Source: Aporhodopirellula aestuarii (GTDB lineage: Bacteria > Planctomycetota > Planctomycetia > Pirellulales > Pirellulaceae). Taken from it: a stretch of DNA of 64,000 nt. The translations under genes and the position numbers were made by a program. The stretch spans positions 1 through 64,000 of the forward strand of contig NZ_JAMQBK010000096.1 in the NCBI RefSeq assembly GCF_023701485.1, read 5' to 3'. The notes beneath the pieces were generated by a model, which had not been told where the DNA came from, did not search any database, and saw nothing but the letters and a program-made list of their open reading frames with translations. This document shows positions 42,740 through 52,160 of the stretch, piece after piece (position 1 is the stretch's first letter; each line of letters opens with the position of its first letter).

Positions 42740-42844
42740 AGGAACATCAGTCGCCCGCTTGCCGACGAATGGAACGCCTTAATCGAGCTTCCTGAGAAGC
42801 AGCTCATATTCGATTCAGTATGCACTTGTTGGCAACGAGAGTAA
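42740..42844 (+). pseudogene. Duplicated C-terminal fragment of the 41847 gene
   Basis: Translating from 42740 gives RNISRPLADEWNALIELPEK then CTCWQRE and a TAA stop. This matches RNISRELVDEWNTFIELPNR and CSCWQRE at the end of the intact protein. The upstream part of the gene is absent. The similarity continues into a matching terminator, so a whole cassette end was duplicated. Confidence 0.8.
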
Positions 42845-42861
42845 CAGCGGCGTTGCTCATC

Positions 42862-42887
42862 GCCCGCTCAGGTCATCCTGGGCGGGC
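42862..42887 (+). terminator. Hairpin after the duplicated fragment
   Basis: GCCCGCTCAGG (42862-42872) and CCTGGGCGGGC (42877-42887) form an 11-base stem with a TCAT loop. This is a copy of the 42268 hairpin with a shorter loop and no long T-run (GTATCTTTTA follows). Confidence 0.65.
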
Positions 42888-42994
42888 GTATCTTTTATAG
42901 GTTTTCGAACACCGCGGAGTGCATCGCCTTCGCTTCTGGCCCATCTCCAACTCGGGCCATTTTGCTTCAGCGATCCGCTCCGACGGGCGCGGCC

Positions 42995-45070
42995 CTAATT
43001 CTTCTCGCTCGAATCTATCTTTTTCAATTTATCGGCTGGCAAACTGTATTTCTTCGCAAGGGACGCCATCGCACCTTTCACATCGTTCTCGGTCGGAAGA
43101 TCGCCGGTTCCAGAATGGACTATTGCCGTAACATTTTCACCGTTTAATTCCGAAAGCCCGGTCACAATAAAGTGCAACTCAGTACCAACTCGATTTCCGT
43201 CTTTATCAATCGGGAAGAAGCAACGAATTTGCACTCCTGCATTGGTTTCAAAGCCGTCTATTCCGCTGATAAAGTGCATTGATTTACCCGTAAATGCGAG
43301 TCTTTCTGGCTCAAAATCACGAGGGAATCTTTTGGTTCCAGCTGTTAATTTTTTCCATGCTTCTTCATCTCCTTCTTGATACGCACGTGCCAGTGCAGCC
43401 ATTTGTCTTTCATATGCAGGCATATCTGCTGGTTTTACAATTCCAACCCACTCATTCTTCATATCATCCACCAAAGCCTGGTTCACCTCGGGCAACGCCT
43501 TCTGCGCCTCGGCACGTGCTTTAAGCCTGTCTCTGATACTGAGACGAGTCGTAGTAATACGAGGATCAAGCCCATTTGAATTTGTCGTAGCCGGCCGCTC
43601 CGAAGCATTGCTTTGCTTCTGGTTTTCTGTCGACGAGTCGGACGCCTCGCCAAACGCCAGCGATGTCTGAAACAAGATTCCGAGAGCCGCTTCCTTTTCG
43701 ATTTGCTCCCACAGCAGGTGACTCTTATCCCACCGTTCAACTTGATTGCGTATCTGCGGGGCGCTATTGCGAAAGAAAGCTTCAACTTTCTTCTCATCAC
43801 GAGATTCCAGAACCGCCGTAAACGCATCTCCGTCAACTTCAAAGGCAGTTATCATCGCAGTGCTGTGCAATATCTCTCGATAATCTTCACTCGAGGCAAA
43901 TTGTTTTAAACGCCTATACGCTCCGTTCGCAACCTCCGCCGTTTCATTGGTAAGCGCCCTAAATCGCTTCTTTAGATCTTCCTGCCTTGACCGACGTTCT
44001 TCTGGGTTACGAAGCAGCTCAATGTCGGTAACTTCGTTTGCAAAAAATTCAAGCCACGTACGACCTTCGGAGTCATTAGGTTTCTTGACCTTCATTAACT
44101 TCGTCACTCTTTCGGAATCTTTCGGCCATTCAAGCGCAGTCTCGATTCTGTCAAGGCTGGCCTTGAGATTCAGAATCACCTTGGCAATGTCAGATCTGGA
44201 AGTGGCTGGAGTCCAATGGCATGCGACTAGCCCGAGTGGGTTTGAGTTTGAGACAAATTCCGGCGCAGTGACGATATAGTTGAGACTTCCCACAGGAAGC
44301 TCGCGATCGTTTGGATCTACAGCTATATGTGTGAATGCCGTTGCAGCTGCCTTTGGCAAAGATTTCCAACCGTCTTCACCGTATAGGAACCGGTTGCTTT
44401 TCCCGTAGATCGCTGCGTGAAGAGAGCTGAATTTAATCTCTGCTGAATTCAAGCCCGTTAGCTTTTCGCATTGGGCGTAATCCTTTTTTTGTAGAGCATC
44501 AAGCAGCGAGCGTAGTGACACTTCTAATTCGTCTTTCCTGCTCGTGCTCAGCTCCAAGACCGCCCAGGAACTTTTCAGGTGATCAAGTAGAGCCTGGTTT
44601 ACCTCAGGCAAAGCCTTTTGAGCCTTGGCTTCGGAATTTCTCTTTCGGAGCAATTCCGCAAGATTGACTTTTACTTTACCGATGTCGGATTGGACTCCGT
44701 CGGAGTCATATGTACGAGCAGCCACAGCCGGACGGAGGCCGTAAAGAACCGTGTCCGTTTTGTCGGCAACGGCAGCTCCGACCTTTGATGCGGGAATGAT
44801 CTGCACGTCATCGCCCGTAAAGCGTTTCGTTCCGCTGGGTTTGCTGACGACAAACTCTTTGATCTTCGAGTTGTCCTTGCCGTCCATGATCGGAACGACG
44901 TCCATCGCCTTCAGCACCTGGCCATCTTTCAGATACAACGTCACAGGTGAAGCCGTGTACTGTCGATTCAGCTTCTCCTGCGAAGTTTCAGAAGCTTGCC
45001 CGAACACCGGCGACGTGCTGCAGCCTAGCAACAGAACGCACAACGAATACGTGATACGAGCAAGGAACAT
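42995..45070 (-). CDS. Secreted protein with an internal domain duplication
   Basis: This encodes 691 residues with an N-terminal signal peptide (MFLARITYSLCVLLLGCSTS). After a short domain on DGQVLKAMDVVPIMDG, the block AQKALPEVNQALLDHLKSSW (near 144) starts a domain of about 125 residues. This reappears near 540 as AQKALPEVNQALVDDMKNEW. Both end in a strand-rich part (GSLNYIVTAPEF and ELHFIVTGL). The two copies have diverged strongly elsewhere. The middle is helical. No enzyme motif is seen, so it is probably a structural periplasmic or surface protein. Confidence 0.7.
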   Translation of the reverse strand: MFLARITYSLCVLLLGCSTSPVFGQASETSQEKLNRQYTASPVTLYLKDGQVLKAMDVVPIMDGKDNSKIKEFVVSKPSGTKRFTGDDVQIIPASKVGAAVADKTDTVLYGLRPAVAARTYDSDGVQSDIGKVKVNLAELLRKRNSEAKAQKALPEVNQALLDHLKSSWAVLELSTSRKDELEVSLRSLLDALQKKDYAQCEKLTGLNSAEIKFSSLHAAIYGKSNRFLYGEDGWKSLPKAAATAFTHIAVDPNDRELPVGSLNYIVTAPEFVSNSNPLGLVACHWTPATSRSDIAKVILNLKASLDRIETALEWPKDSERVTKLMKVKKPNDSEGRTWLEFFANEVTDIELLRNPEERRSRQEDLKKRFRALTNETAEVANGAYRRLKQFASSEDYREILHSTAMITAFEVDGDAFTAVLESRDEKKVEAFFRNSAPQIRNQVERWDKSHLLWEQIEKEAALGILFQTSLAFGEASDSSTENQKQSNASERPATTNSNGLDPRITTTRLSIRDRLKARAEAQKALPEVNQALVDDMKNEWVGIVKPADMPAYERQMAALARAYQEGDEEAWKKLTAGTKRFPRDFEPERLAFTGKSMHFISGIDGFETNAGVQIRCFFPIDKDGNRVGTELHFIVTGLSELNGENVTAIVHSGTGDLPTENDVKGAMASLAKKYSLPADKLKKIDSSEKN

Positions 45071-45247
45071 TCATCTCTCCGACAGAAACACTTCGACGTG
45101 ACCGAGCGTCTTCCATCATAGCAAACGAAATCCCCGAGTTCATCCGCGGTTCGACGCCGATGGCAAAGTCCAGCTTGCGAACGAACGTGCCTTGAGATAG
45201 TCAGAGAAGTTGTTGACATCGGCTGGTATGGTGGCATTCTGCGTGAC

Positions 45248-45862
45248 ATGCCTAAACGGCCAGTGCCCTACACAGAGCAAAGCGTTGAAGACCTTCTCGC
45301 GGTGTTGTTGCGTTCTGAGAGAATGGTTTCACAAGTCGCGAATCAGCGGATCGATTCCTTGATCCACGCGACACGGCACGAATTGGGAATTACGAAAGTC
45401 GCATACGCTCGCCTGATGGCGGGGATTGAACTCGGGAGACGAGTCGAAGAAGCAAGGTCTCAGTACGATAAGCCTAGTTGTTTGAATTCGAGTGCGGCGG
45501 CGATCGACTTCTGTCGAGTTCATTTTGCCCGCACTATTTGTGACGCGTTACAGGAAGAATTTCACATCGTCACACTGAACACCAAGCTGCATTTCATCGA
45601 CTCTCACCTGATCACGATTGGCACGTTGGACGCATCACTGGTTCACCCGCGTGAAGTGTTTCGTCCTGCCATCAAAGACGCTGCAAGCTCTGTTGTCCTC
45701 GCACATAATCATCCGTCCGGTGACGCTACACCCAGTCGGGAAGACTACGCCGTCACTGATCGGCTTCAGCAAGTTGGTGAAACACTCGGGATAACGGTCG
45801 TTGATCATATTGTCATGGCCAGAGGCGGCTGTATCAGCATTAACGAGCAACGCAATCGCTAG
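45248..45862 (+). CDS. RadC-like JAB domain protein
   Basis: This encodes 204 residues. The C-terminal JAB/MPN domain carries the metal motif HNHPSGDATPS with the downstream Asp (REDYAVTDRL). The N-terminal helical part (LGITKVAYARLMAGIELGRR) is the usual RadC helix-hairpin region. It is a hydrolase-like fold of unsettled biochemical role, common on plasmids and integrative elements. The next gene, parA, begins 50 bp downstream. Confidence 0.88.
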   Translation: MPKRPVPYTEQSVEDLLAVLLRSERMVSQVANQRIDSLIHATRHELGITKVAYARLMAGIELGRRVEEARSQYDKPSCLNSSAAAIDFCRVHFARTICDALQEEFHIVTLNTKLHFIDSHLITIGTLDASLVHPREVFRPAIKDAASSVVLAHNHPSGDATPSREDYAVTDRLQQVGETLGITVVDHIVMARGGCISINEQRNR

Positions 45863-45912
45863 CCGCGATAGCTTCCCTCGACTGCCTCGCTATTTCGCGC
45901 TACGCTGACCGT

Positions 45913-46776
45913 GTGGAGCCTGCCAGCCAGCATCGAGCCGAGATCATCACGGTACTTAACCTCAAAGGTGGAGTCGGCAAAACGCATACATCCTGGCTGC
46001 TTGCTGGGGTTTGCGAAGAGCGCGGACTCAAGTGCTTGTGCATCGATCTGGACGCCCAACGCAATCTGACGCGAAATCTGATTGAAGGCGCGTCGCCCGT
46101 GCCTGGTATTGAGATGCTTTTTCATCCAGGAAGCGACAGTGACGCCGAACAACTCATCCGACGTTCGCGATTCGAGCACATCGACTTAATTCCTGCCAGC
46201 TACGCGGTCGCACCGTTCGACTTGTCGAATCAAGATCAATGGGAGTCCGTAGATTCTCAGCGATCACTGCACGACGCATTGGACCCACTCCGGGACCGCT
46301 ACGATTTCATCCTATGTGATTGCCCACCGCGTTTGTCGTTGGTCAGCTTTGCGTCCCTCGTCGCGTCCGATCACTGTTTGATTCCATTGGAGGCCGCCGA
46401 CTGGGGAGCACAAGGCGTGACGCAAGTCACCGAAGCGGTGCATTACGTGCAGAAACGAGAGAACGCTCGCCTTCATCTGCTTGGTTATCTGATCTCACGA
46501 TTCAAGACTGCTCGTTCCTACCAGCACAGCTATCTCACTGAGCTTCGCAAGCACTTTGGCGAATTCGCCTTTGACATAGTCGTGTCAGATCTGGCAGGCT
46601 TTGAGAAGAGTGTCACCCACGCCCACCCCGTCAACCTCCGGAAGCCCCACAGCCGCGAAGCCAAAATCGCCCGGCGGCTCTTCGACGAAGTCTGTGAGCG
46701 GATCGGAAAAAACGCTGACAGCCGCTCAGGCAATCGCCAGTCAAACGTTTCAGAAATCGTCAGCACTGCCGTTTGA
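45913..46776 (+). CDS. parA: ParA-family partition ATPase
   Basis: This encodes 287 residues from GTG 45913. The deviant Walker A is KGGVGKTHTS (about residue 19), Walker A' is in CIDLDAQRNLT, and Walker B lies in YDFILCDCPPRLS. These mark a ParA/Soj ATPase that moves plasmid or chromosome partition complexes over the nucleoid. It has no N-terminal HTH, so it is the short (type Ib or chromosomal-like) form. ParB follows directly, giving a complete partition pair next to a replication gene. Confidence 0.92.
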   Translation: MEPASQHRAEIITVLNLKGGVGKTHTSWLLAGVCEERGLKCLCIDLDAQRNLTRNLIEGASPVPGIEMLFHPGSDSDAEQLIRRSRFEHIDLIPASYAVAPFDLSNQDQWESVDSQRSLHDALDPLRDRYDFILCDCPPRLSLVSFASLVASDHCLIPLEAADWGAQGVTQVTEAVHYVQKRENARLHLLGYLISRFKTARSYQHSYLTELRKHFGEFAFDIVVSDLAGFEKSVTHAHPVNLRKPHSREAKIARRLFDEVCERIGKNADSRSGNRQSNVSEIVSTAV

Positions 46777-46804
46777 CCAGCCCGCATCTTCACATCAGGG
46801 ACCC

Positions 46805-47587
46805 ATGGAAGGCCGACGCAGGCTACATGGAGCGTTTGCGATTGACATAACTCTCATTGAACCCGATCCCAACCAGCCGCGAAAACGCATTGACCCAAAC
46901 CACCTCACCGAACTGACCCAGTCGCTCAAACGCCACGGCGTACTTCAACCGATCAGCGTACGGTTGATTAAAGAAACCGGACGCTACCGCATCGTCGCGG
47001 GCGAGTGTCGCTACACAGCGGCAAGAGAAGCGGGACTTTCAGACCTACCGTGCTGGCTCAAGAGCCCGAAAGAAAACGAGGTACTTGTCGAGCAAATTGT
47101 CGAGAACTGGGTACGCAGCGATCTGAATCCATTTGAGCTAGCAGATTCATTGGCGATTCTCCGTGACGCCAATGGCTATACGCAGAAGATGCTCGCCGAA
47201 GAGACCGGCAAATCACCAGGAGAAATCTCCAAACTGTTGTCGATTCTTGGCCTCAATCCCGATGTGCAAAGCCTTGCCCGCCGTGACGAAACAGGGCGGA
47301 TTTCCAAACGGCATCTGTATTCGATTTCACGGCTCCCAGCCCCAATGCAGTCCGTCGTGTTGGAAAAAGTTCAGACTCAGAATCTCACCGCTGTCGATGT
47401 TGAGCGAATTGCCGAACGGTTGAGCCGTCAACAAGAAACCGGCGACCGACGCGGGCAGCCGAAGTTTCGTCGAGCATTCAAAGTATCCCAAGGAACCGTT
47501 ACGTTCTCGTTCCATTCAGATTCGGTTTCTGACAAAGACCTGCTGCATGCGTTACATCAAGTCCGACAGCAGCTGGGCGAAGACTGA
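46805..47587 (+). CDS. parB: ParB-family partition protein
   Basis: This encodes 260 residues from ATG 46805 (AGGGA upstream); an in-frame GTG at 46694 would add 37 residues overlapping parA. The CTP-binding N-domain has the typical PNQPRKRID, then LKRHGVLQPISVR and GECRYTAAREAGL. The HTH is QKMLAEETGKSPGEISKLLS. The protein binds parS-like centromere sites and clamps DNA. No 16-bp parS palindrome was identified by eye. A short hairpin with a T-run follows the stop. Confidence 0.9.
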   Translation: MEGRRRLHGAFAIDITLIEPDPNQPRKRIDPNHLTELTQSLKRHGVLQPISVRLIKETGRYRIVAGECRYTAAREAGLSDLPCWLKSPKENEVLVEQIVENWVRSDLNPFELADSLAILRDANGYTQKMLAEETGKSPGEISKLLSILGLNPDVQSLARRDETGRISKRHLYSISRLPAPMQSVVLEKVQTQNLTAVDVERIAERLSRQQETGDRRGQPKFRRAFKVSQGTVTFSFHSDSVSDKDLLHALHQVRQQLGED

Positions 47588-47600
47588 AACAGTCTGTTTT
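47581..47600 (+). terminator. Terminator of the parAB operon
   Basis: AGACTG (47581-47586), AAA, CAGTCT (47590-47595) and GTTTTA form a compact hairpin that overlaps the parB stop codon. Confidence 0.6.
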
Positions 47601-47784
47601 ACGCTTAAGCAAACGACTCTTTCTCAAAGTTTCCCGGGGAAACTGAGTGTTGAATCTCGATGATCGTCGTCGAGGCTGATCGGCGTGAATACATCACGCG
47701 ACCTATTACCCCCTTCCGTCAATTCCGATTGTCGATCTGTTACAGACAAAACGTCGATGTGCTGCGGACATTTTCACCGATGAG

Positions 47785-48132
47785 TTACGGACATCAGCGT
47801 CCGAACCATTTCCATAGACACGCCTTGCACAAGCCGAAATCACCTGTTCGTCCGCAACTGCTGACAACATACGGACGTTTTTGGTGGTGCTGTTCACTCA
47901 ATTCCATGAGGCTCGTTGCCGCATTCGGCTTTGGTTGGCCGTAAACACGCTCGTTTGCTTCCGCTTCGACAAGGAGCGGACACTCGTCGATGATTTACGG
48001 ACCGTCCCAGATATCTTACGGACGCAACTTCGACGTGTTACGGACCGTTGTTCGCTGCGTTGTGGACAGATTCATTGCCAGCACATCCACAGGATTCGCT
48101 TCATTAAGAGCACCATCCGCATCCGTCCGTAA
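47785..48132. other. oriV: Iteron-type replication origin region
   Basis: Within the 560-bp non-coding region upstream of the initiator gene, TTACGGAC occurs at 47785-47792, 47995-48002, 48016-48023 and 48038-48045. ATACGGAC lies at 47869 and the inverted GTCCGTAA at 48125-48132. Three of these are 21-22 bp apart, about two DNA turns, as for plasmid iterons. GCGGACA variants lie near 47764 and 47977. An AT-rich segment follows at 48150-48175. This fits a binding array for the RepA-type protein encoded next. Confidence 0.72.
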
Positions 48133-48153
48133 GTCATCGCCCTGTAGTGTTGT

Positions 48154-49710
48154 GTGTTAATAATAAACAAAAATAAACTCCCACCCAACGCGAGGGCGCG
48201 AGGAGTGACAATTGCAGCTTGGCCCGGCCCGTCACTTGTGGCAGGATTCCGGGTGTTGTCCGACATTCGCATCGCCCATCGGCAAATACCAGTGAAGTCT
48301 CGCGGACGTGATCAGCTAAATCTGATCGACTTTCCGATCGCAGGCCTTCAGTACCAGCAGCCCAAAGACAGCGAAGGAAAACGACCTGATGAACTGGTCT
48401 GCGTGATCGACTCATACGACCGAGAGCTCGACAAGGTCGTACCGCGAAAGCTGACTCGCCGGACCGCATCCAGACATGGCTTTCCGACGCCACTCGAAGA
48501 CGAAGTGCTTGTCGGCTTGCTCACACTTACGCGATTGAAAAACAATTTCACATTGCCACGCATCGAATTTCGTAATGCTGAATTGTTCGACCTCATGGGT
48601 TGGCCACACAATGGATCCAGTACAACACGTCTTGGCATCGCACTTGATCGCCTGACCGGTTTGACCCTGAAGTATGAAAACTCGTGGACCACTGAAGACG
48701 GAAGCTTTGAGAAGGAATTCACGACGGGTATTCTCGAGTCATACAACTTCGCCAAACAAGTGCAGGGACGACGTTCGGGTTCGAGCGTATTCAGTTGGGT
48801 TCAGTGGGCTTCCGAAGTCTTTGCCGACATCCAGCGTGGAAACGTGAAAGAACTGAATACCGACGAGTATTTCAGCCTGCAGCTGCCTATCTCCCGCCGC
48901 ATCTATCGCTTTCTCGACAAACAACTCGTACAGAATGCTCACTTCGAGATGGAGCTTACGACATTCGCCGGTCACATCGGACTGTCTGAAACCAAGCACA
49001 TCGGAAAGATTAAGGAACGCTTGGCATCGGCTTTCGCTGAGCTTGAACAAATACCCTCGTTCTGCCTTCCCGCGACAGTTGAGCAGCGATTTATAAAGCG
49101 TGGCCCCGGAGATTGGTTGCTCATTGCCCATCGCTCTGCCGCTACAGAATCGCAAGCTGTTGGAACGTCCCCGACCGTTCGTACCGCTGTCGGTACCGAG
49201 GGTGCCGCGAGCCTCGTGTGTGATTTCTACACGGCGTGGAATGGCGCCACGTACCATAGGCCGACTTCACGAGAACTGGATCAGGCTCAGTCAATCATTG
49301 ATACTTTCGGAATCGATGCCGCAAGTGCGGTGTTGCCGCTGGTAGTCAAGGAAATGAAACACCTTTTTCCCGAAGCGAAGGCCTTTGGTGCCACGATGCG
49401 CTATTGGGGTGACGCTCACAAGACCTATCGAAAACGACAAGAACAAGCGAAACAGCGTGCTTGTGAACACGAGGAAAATCTACAAGCATCGAAAAAGAAC
49501 GAATATGAAGTACGACGCCGCGAAACGTTACGCCAGCGTTGGGAGTCGTTGTCGGAATCACGACGCGAGCAGATTCGAGTTCGTGTGCGAAGCAATTGCA
49601 GCGGAACCGTCCGTCAGTTTCTGGACCAGAAAAAATACAAAGACCCACTCGTGATGCTCGCCTGCCTTGAGTGTCTTAATGCCGACGACGCTGATCTGGC
49701 GAGTCTGTAG
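48154..49710 (+). CDS. RepA-type plasmid replication initiator
   Basis: This encodes 518 residues from GTG 48154, or 485 from GTG 48253, which gives a more family-like start (VLSDIRIAHRQIPVKSRGRDQ). The N-terminal part matches replication initiator protein A: LNLIDFPIAGLQ, RELDKVVPRKLT, FGFPTP-like (here HGFPTPLEDEVLVGLLTL), FELMGW-like (LFDLMGWPHNG), and YFSLQLPISRRIYRFLDK. The C-terminal 180 residues are helical and charged with a Glu/Lys/Arg-rich coiled segment. It should bind the iterons upstream and open the origin. Confidence 0.85.
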   Translation: MLIINKNKLPPNARARGVTIAAWPGPSLVAGFRVLSDIRIAHRQIPVKSRGRDQLNLIDFPIAGLQYQQPKDSEGKRPDELVCVIDSYDRELDKVVPRKLTRRTASRHGFPTPLEDEVLVGLLTLTRLKNNFTLPRIEFRNAELFDLMGWPHNGSSTTRLGIALDRLTGLTLKYENSWTTEDGSFEKEFTTGILESYNFAKQVQGRRSGSSVFSWVQWASEVFADIQRGNVKELNTDEYFSLQLPISRRIYRFLDKQLVQNAHFEMELTTFAGHIGLSETKHIGKIKERLASAFAELEQIPSFCLPATVEQRFIKRGPGDWLLIAHRSAATESQAVGTSPTVRTAVGTEGAASLVCDFYTAWNGATYHRPTSRELDQAQSIIDTFGIDAASAVLPLVVKEMKHLFPEAKAFGATMRYWGDAHKTYRKRQEQAKQRACEHEENLQASKKNEYEVRRRETLRQRWESLSESRREQIRVRVRSNCSGTVRQFLDQKKYKDPLVMLACLECLNADDADLASL

Positions 49711-50275
49711 GCACGTCGCACGCCTCGCCGCAAAGCTGATCGCGACTGCGATCAGGCAGACGATCACCTCGGCGATCAGCAGAGCTGACTCGCTTTTGGC
49801 TTGGCGGAGCCAAGACCGCCCTCTCGACGAGGGCAAGCACTCGCGGGACTATCGCCCGCGACGCCCCCGCTTTCGACAACGCCGCGACTCGTTCCTCGTC
49901 GACAGGCTGCTACAGCGGGGGCGTCGCGGCCTCCTTCGTCGGCCCGCTCCTGCTTGCCGCACACCACTCTCCCGCCCAAGGCGGCGCCGCTGTCAGCCGA
50001 CTGGCTGACGTTCAACTCGCTCCACTCACCTCGCACCTCTGTCCGCTCAATGAGTTCGAGGACGTCGAAAGCGAAATACGTCAGCGTTGCGATTCCTTCG
50101 ATTGCCTCAGACTTGTCCACCGAAAATGACTGCCGCCGAGAGGCGGCAGCAGCGGACCGCACATCTCCTCACCAGCACTTTTGCTTGCGCCCTCGACCGA
50201 TCAGTGGCATTGTTGCGTTTCCAGCAACTGTGCTGGAAACGTAAGTCCCGCTCCTTAACGTGAAAGGGTTTAGTG
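49711..50275. other. Intergenic region after repA with a hairpin and ambiguous frames
   Basis: This is about 565 bp. CTGATCGC-GACT-GCGATCAG at 49736-49755 is a perfect eight-base stem suited to end repA transcription. Beyond it, long frames exist on both strands between 49776 and 50244. The minus-strand frame contains a protein-like stretch (EAIEGIATLTYFAFDVLELI), but neither frame has a good start or family. I leave both uncalled. Confidence 0.4.
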
Positions 50276-50524
50276 ATGGCGAAGAAACCGCCCGAGAAGG
50301 TCTTCCGAATCGGCCATGTGTCGGCCAGCGTCTTTCTGAATGACGCCGCAACGGACAGCGGTTCACGCAGCTTTCGCAGTGTGAACATTCAGCGCTCGTA
50401 CCGGGATGGCGATGAAACAAAGTTCGTTTCATCATTCACAATGGCCGACCTTCCGCAGGCCATCCGAGTTCTGCAACTTGCTCAGCAGTACGTTGAGCAG
50501 GCCGAAGCCGAGTTCGGTGGATGA
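50276..50524 (+). CDS. Small hypothetical protein of the plasmid-like region
   Basis: This encodes 82 residues from ATG 50276 (MAKKPPEKVFRIGHVSASVF). A strand-rich first half with VNIQRSYRDGDETKFVSSF is followed by a helix (LPQAIRVLQLAQQYVEQAE). The compact beta-beta-alpha form, similar to ssDNA- or DNA-binding small proteins, is suggestive, but I cannot name a family. AAAGGG lies ten bases upstream. Confidence 0.65.
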   Translation: MAKKPPEKVFRIGHVSASVFLNDAATDSGSRSFRSVNIQRSYRDGDETKFVSSFTMADLPQAIRVLQLAQQYVEQAEAEFGG

Positions 50525-50584
50525 CACAACCACACGCAATGGACTTGCAACGCGACGGGCCGAATTATCGGTCCGTCGCATTCC

Positions 50585-50836
50585 TTACGCTTCGTCTGAG
50601 GCAGCTTCACTTTGCGTGCCACCTAGACATCGTAGTGTCTTGGGTTCTTCTTCCGTCGGAGGCTCGTTTGCACAGACTCGCAGAATACTTGCATAGTCGA
50701 ACGGGTACGGCCATGGCAGCGAATCCAAGGCTTCCGGCTCACCAAACTCGATTTCTTCTGCGAACCTCACACAGTGTTCATAGATTTCTCGTGTGATGAC
50801 GAATTCTTCGCCGGGTTCAAGACCTTGCTTACTCAC
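50585..50836 (-). CDS. Small hypothetical protein
   Basis: This encodes 83 residues, acidic, starting MSKQGLEPGEEFVITREIYE, with an aromatic-rich centre (LPWPYPFDY) and a charged disordered end. No known domain was found. It lies 52 bp downstream of the primase gene on the same strand and could be cotranscribed. The sequence quality is better than that of the overlapping plus-strand frames. Confidence 0.55.
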   Translation of the reverse strand: MSKQGLEPGEEFVITREIYEHCVRFAEEIEFGEPEALDSLPWPYPFDYASILRVCANEPPTEEEPKTLRCLGGTQSEAASDEA

Positions 50837-50888
50837 GCGTCGTTTCTCCGATGGCTTGGCATCACTTCTTGCCGCCTTTTTTCTGCGA

Positions 50889-52106
50889 CTAACCTTTGCT
50901 CATAATTTTATCATCTAGTCGCCTTCGTAGCACCTTCCACTCCTCAAAAGAAAGGGATTCTGGTTGACGCGAGGCAAAACGCCCGCAGTCAGTTTGAGAG
51001 GACCACCCAAGTTTGATTGACAGGCCTTCCAGCTGATGCAGCTTCCAAAGCAGGCTCCTAACGCCGTCTTCACCTTCGGGATCTGTGTCAGGCATCAGGA
51101 CCACGTTTCCGCCGGCAACCTGCCGAGCGAATCGAGCAATTTTATTGACTTGTACGTCAGTCGCTTTATTGGAACACAGGCCGACGGCCGCCACATCGAA
51201 ACAGTCCAGACGAATGACGTCGTTCGGCCCCTCTACGACCACCAGGCCAATGGTACTCAGTGCCTCGTCCAGCCGCCCGTCTACTAATCGCTCGCGACCC
51301 TGCTGCCCGTAAAGCTCCAAACCTCGATGAAAGCCCTTTACGAAGCGATGTTTCATCGGCTTTCCCTTTTCGGGTCGCCCCTTGCGTTCCCACTCAAAAC
51401 AATGCTGTTCAAACGCAGGATCTCGACCGAAATACGAAAGAATTTCAGCCTTCTCGTTTTCATAGGCATACACAATGCGTCCCCGGAGCAATCCCTTCGC
51501 GGAATTCGGCAGATAGCCAAGCTTCCAGCGGCGCGCCACCTCGGGCGTCAGCCACGGTCGCTTGCGGAAATATGTTGCCGCCGCGGGGTTCATCTGATCG
51601 ACATCAACAAGCAATTGTTGGTGAAGTGTTACCAATTCGCGGGCCCGAATATTTGCTGAGTCTTTCAGTGGAACATTGTGCTCCGGCTTTGACGGATTCA
51701 CCACAGCCGACGACGTCAGCGGTCTTGCTTTGGTCTCTTCGGATAAAGCTTTGGGCGGTTCGCCGGTCAGCACGCGAAGCAATTGAACGGCTTCTCTGAA
51801 TTCGGACCCTCGGAGCTTACCACCTTGAGGCGGCTTTCGTTTTTCCAGCCCCCAAAGCAACGTCAATAGGTTCCCTCGTACGCCGCACGAATGACAGTAG
51901 ATCCGCTTCGCGACGTCTGAAACGTTGACCGTGAGCGTCCCGTACGAACTGTCAGCGCAGGATTCATTGAACACACAGGGCATGCGATGTTCGCCCAGGT
52001 TGTTCTGAGGAAGTGATTGACCGTATTGCAAAAGCACACGTTCAACCGGGGTCTCCGCAATGAGTTCGTCGACGTCTTTCATGTAGGGTGCATTTTGAAA
52101 AGCCAT
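50889..52106 (-). CDS. CHC2 zinc-finger/Toprim primase
   Basis: This encodes 405 residues from ATG 52106. The N-terminal CHC2-type finger is in HRMPCVFNESC followed by IYCHSCGVRGNLL. The linker FRKRPWLTPEVARRWKLGY is typical of DnaG-like proteins (start of the RNA polymerase domain). The Toprim part has VVVEGPNDVIRL with the catalytic Glu and LMPDTDPEGEDGV with the DxD motif. It is a plasmid or phage primase that makes primers for lagging-strand or element replication. It is divergent from the replication-relaxation gene. Confidence 0.88.
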   Translation of the reverse strand: MAFQNAPYMKDVDELIAETPVERVLLQYGQSLPQNNLGEHRMPCVFNESCADSSYGTLTVNVSDVAKRIYCHSCGVRGNLLTLLWGLEKRKPPQGGKLRGSEFREAVQLLRVLTGEPPKALSEETKARPLTSSAVVNPSKPEHNVPLKDSANIRARELVTLHQQLLVDVDQMNPAAATYFRKRPWLTPEVARRWKLGYLPNSAKGLLRGRIVYAYENEKAEILSYFGRDPAFEQHCFEWERKGRPEKGKPMKHRFVKGFHRGLELYGQQGRERLVDGRLDEALSTIGLVVVEGPNDVIRLDCFDVAAVGLCSNKATDVQVNKIARFARQVAGGNVVLMPDTDPEGEDGVRSLLWKLHQLEGLSIKLGWSSQTDCGRFASRQPESLSFEEWKVLRRRLDDKIMSKG

Positions 52107-52160
52107 CAAGTCGAAACGGAAGGAAATAGTTCAAATTGATGCTACGCTGGTCCGCATCTG

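Noticed and set aside
49776-50244. Opposed long frames after repA
   Set aside because: Both are GC-rich, without ribosome site or family, and overlap completely; neither can be preferred.
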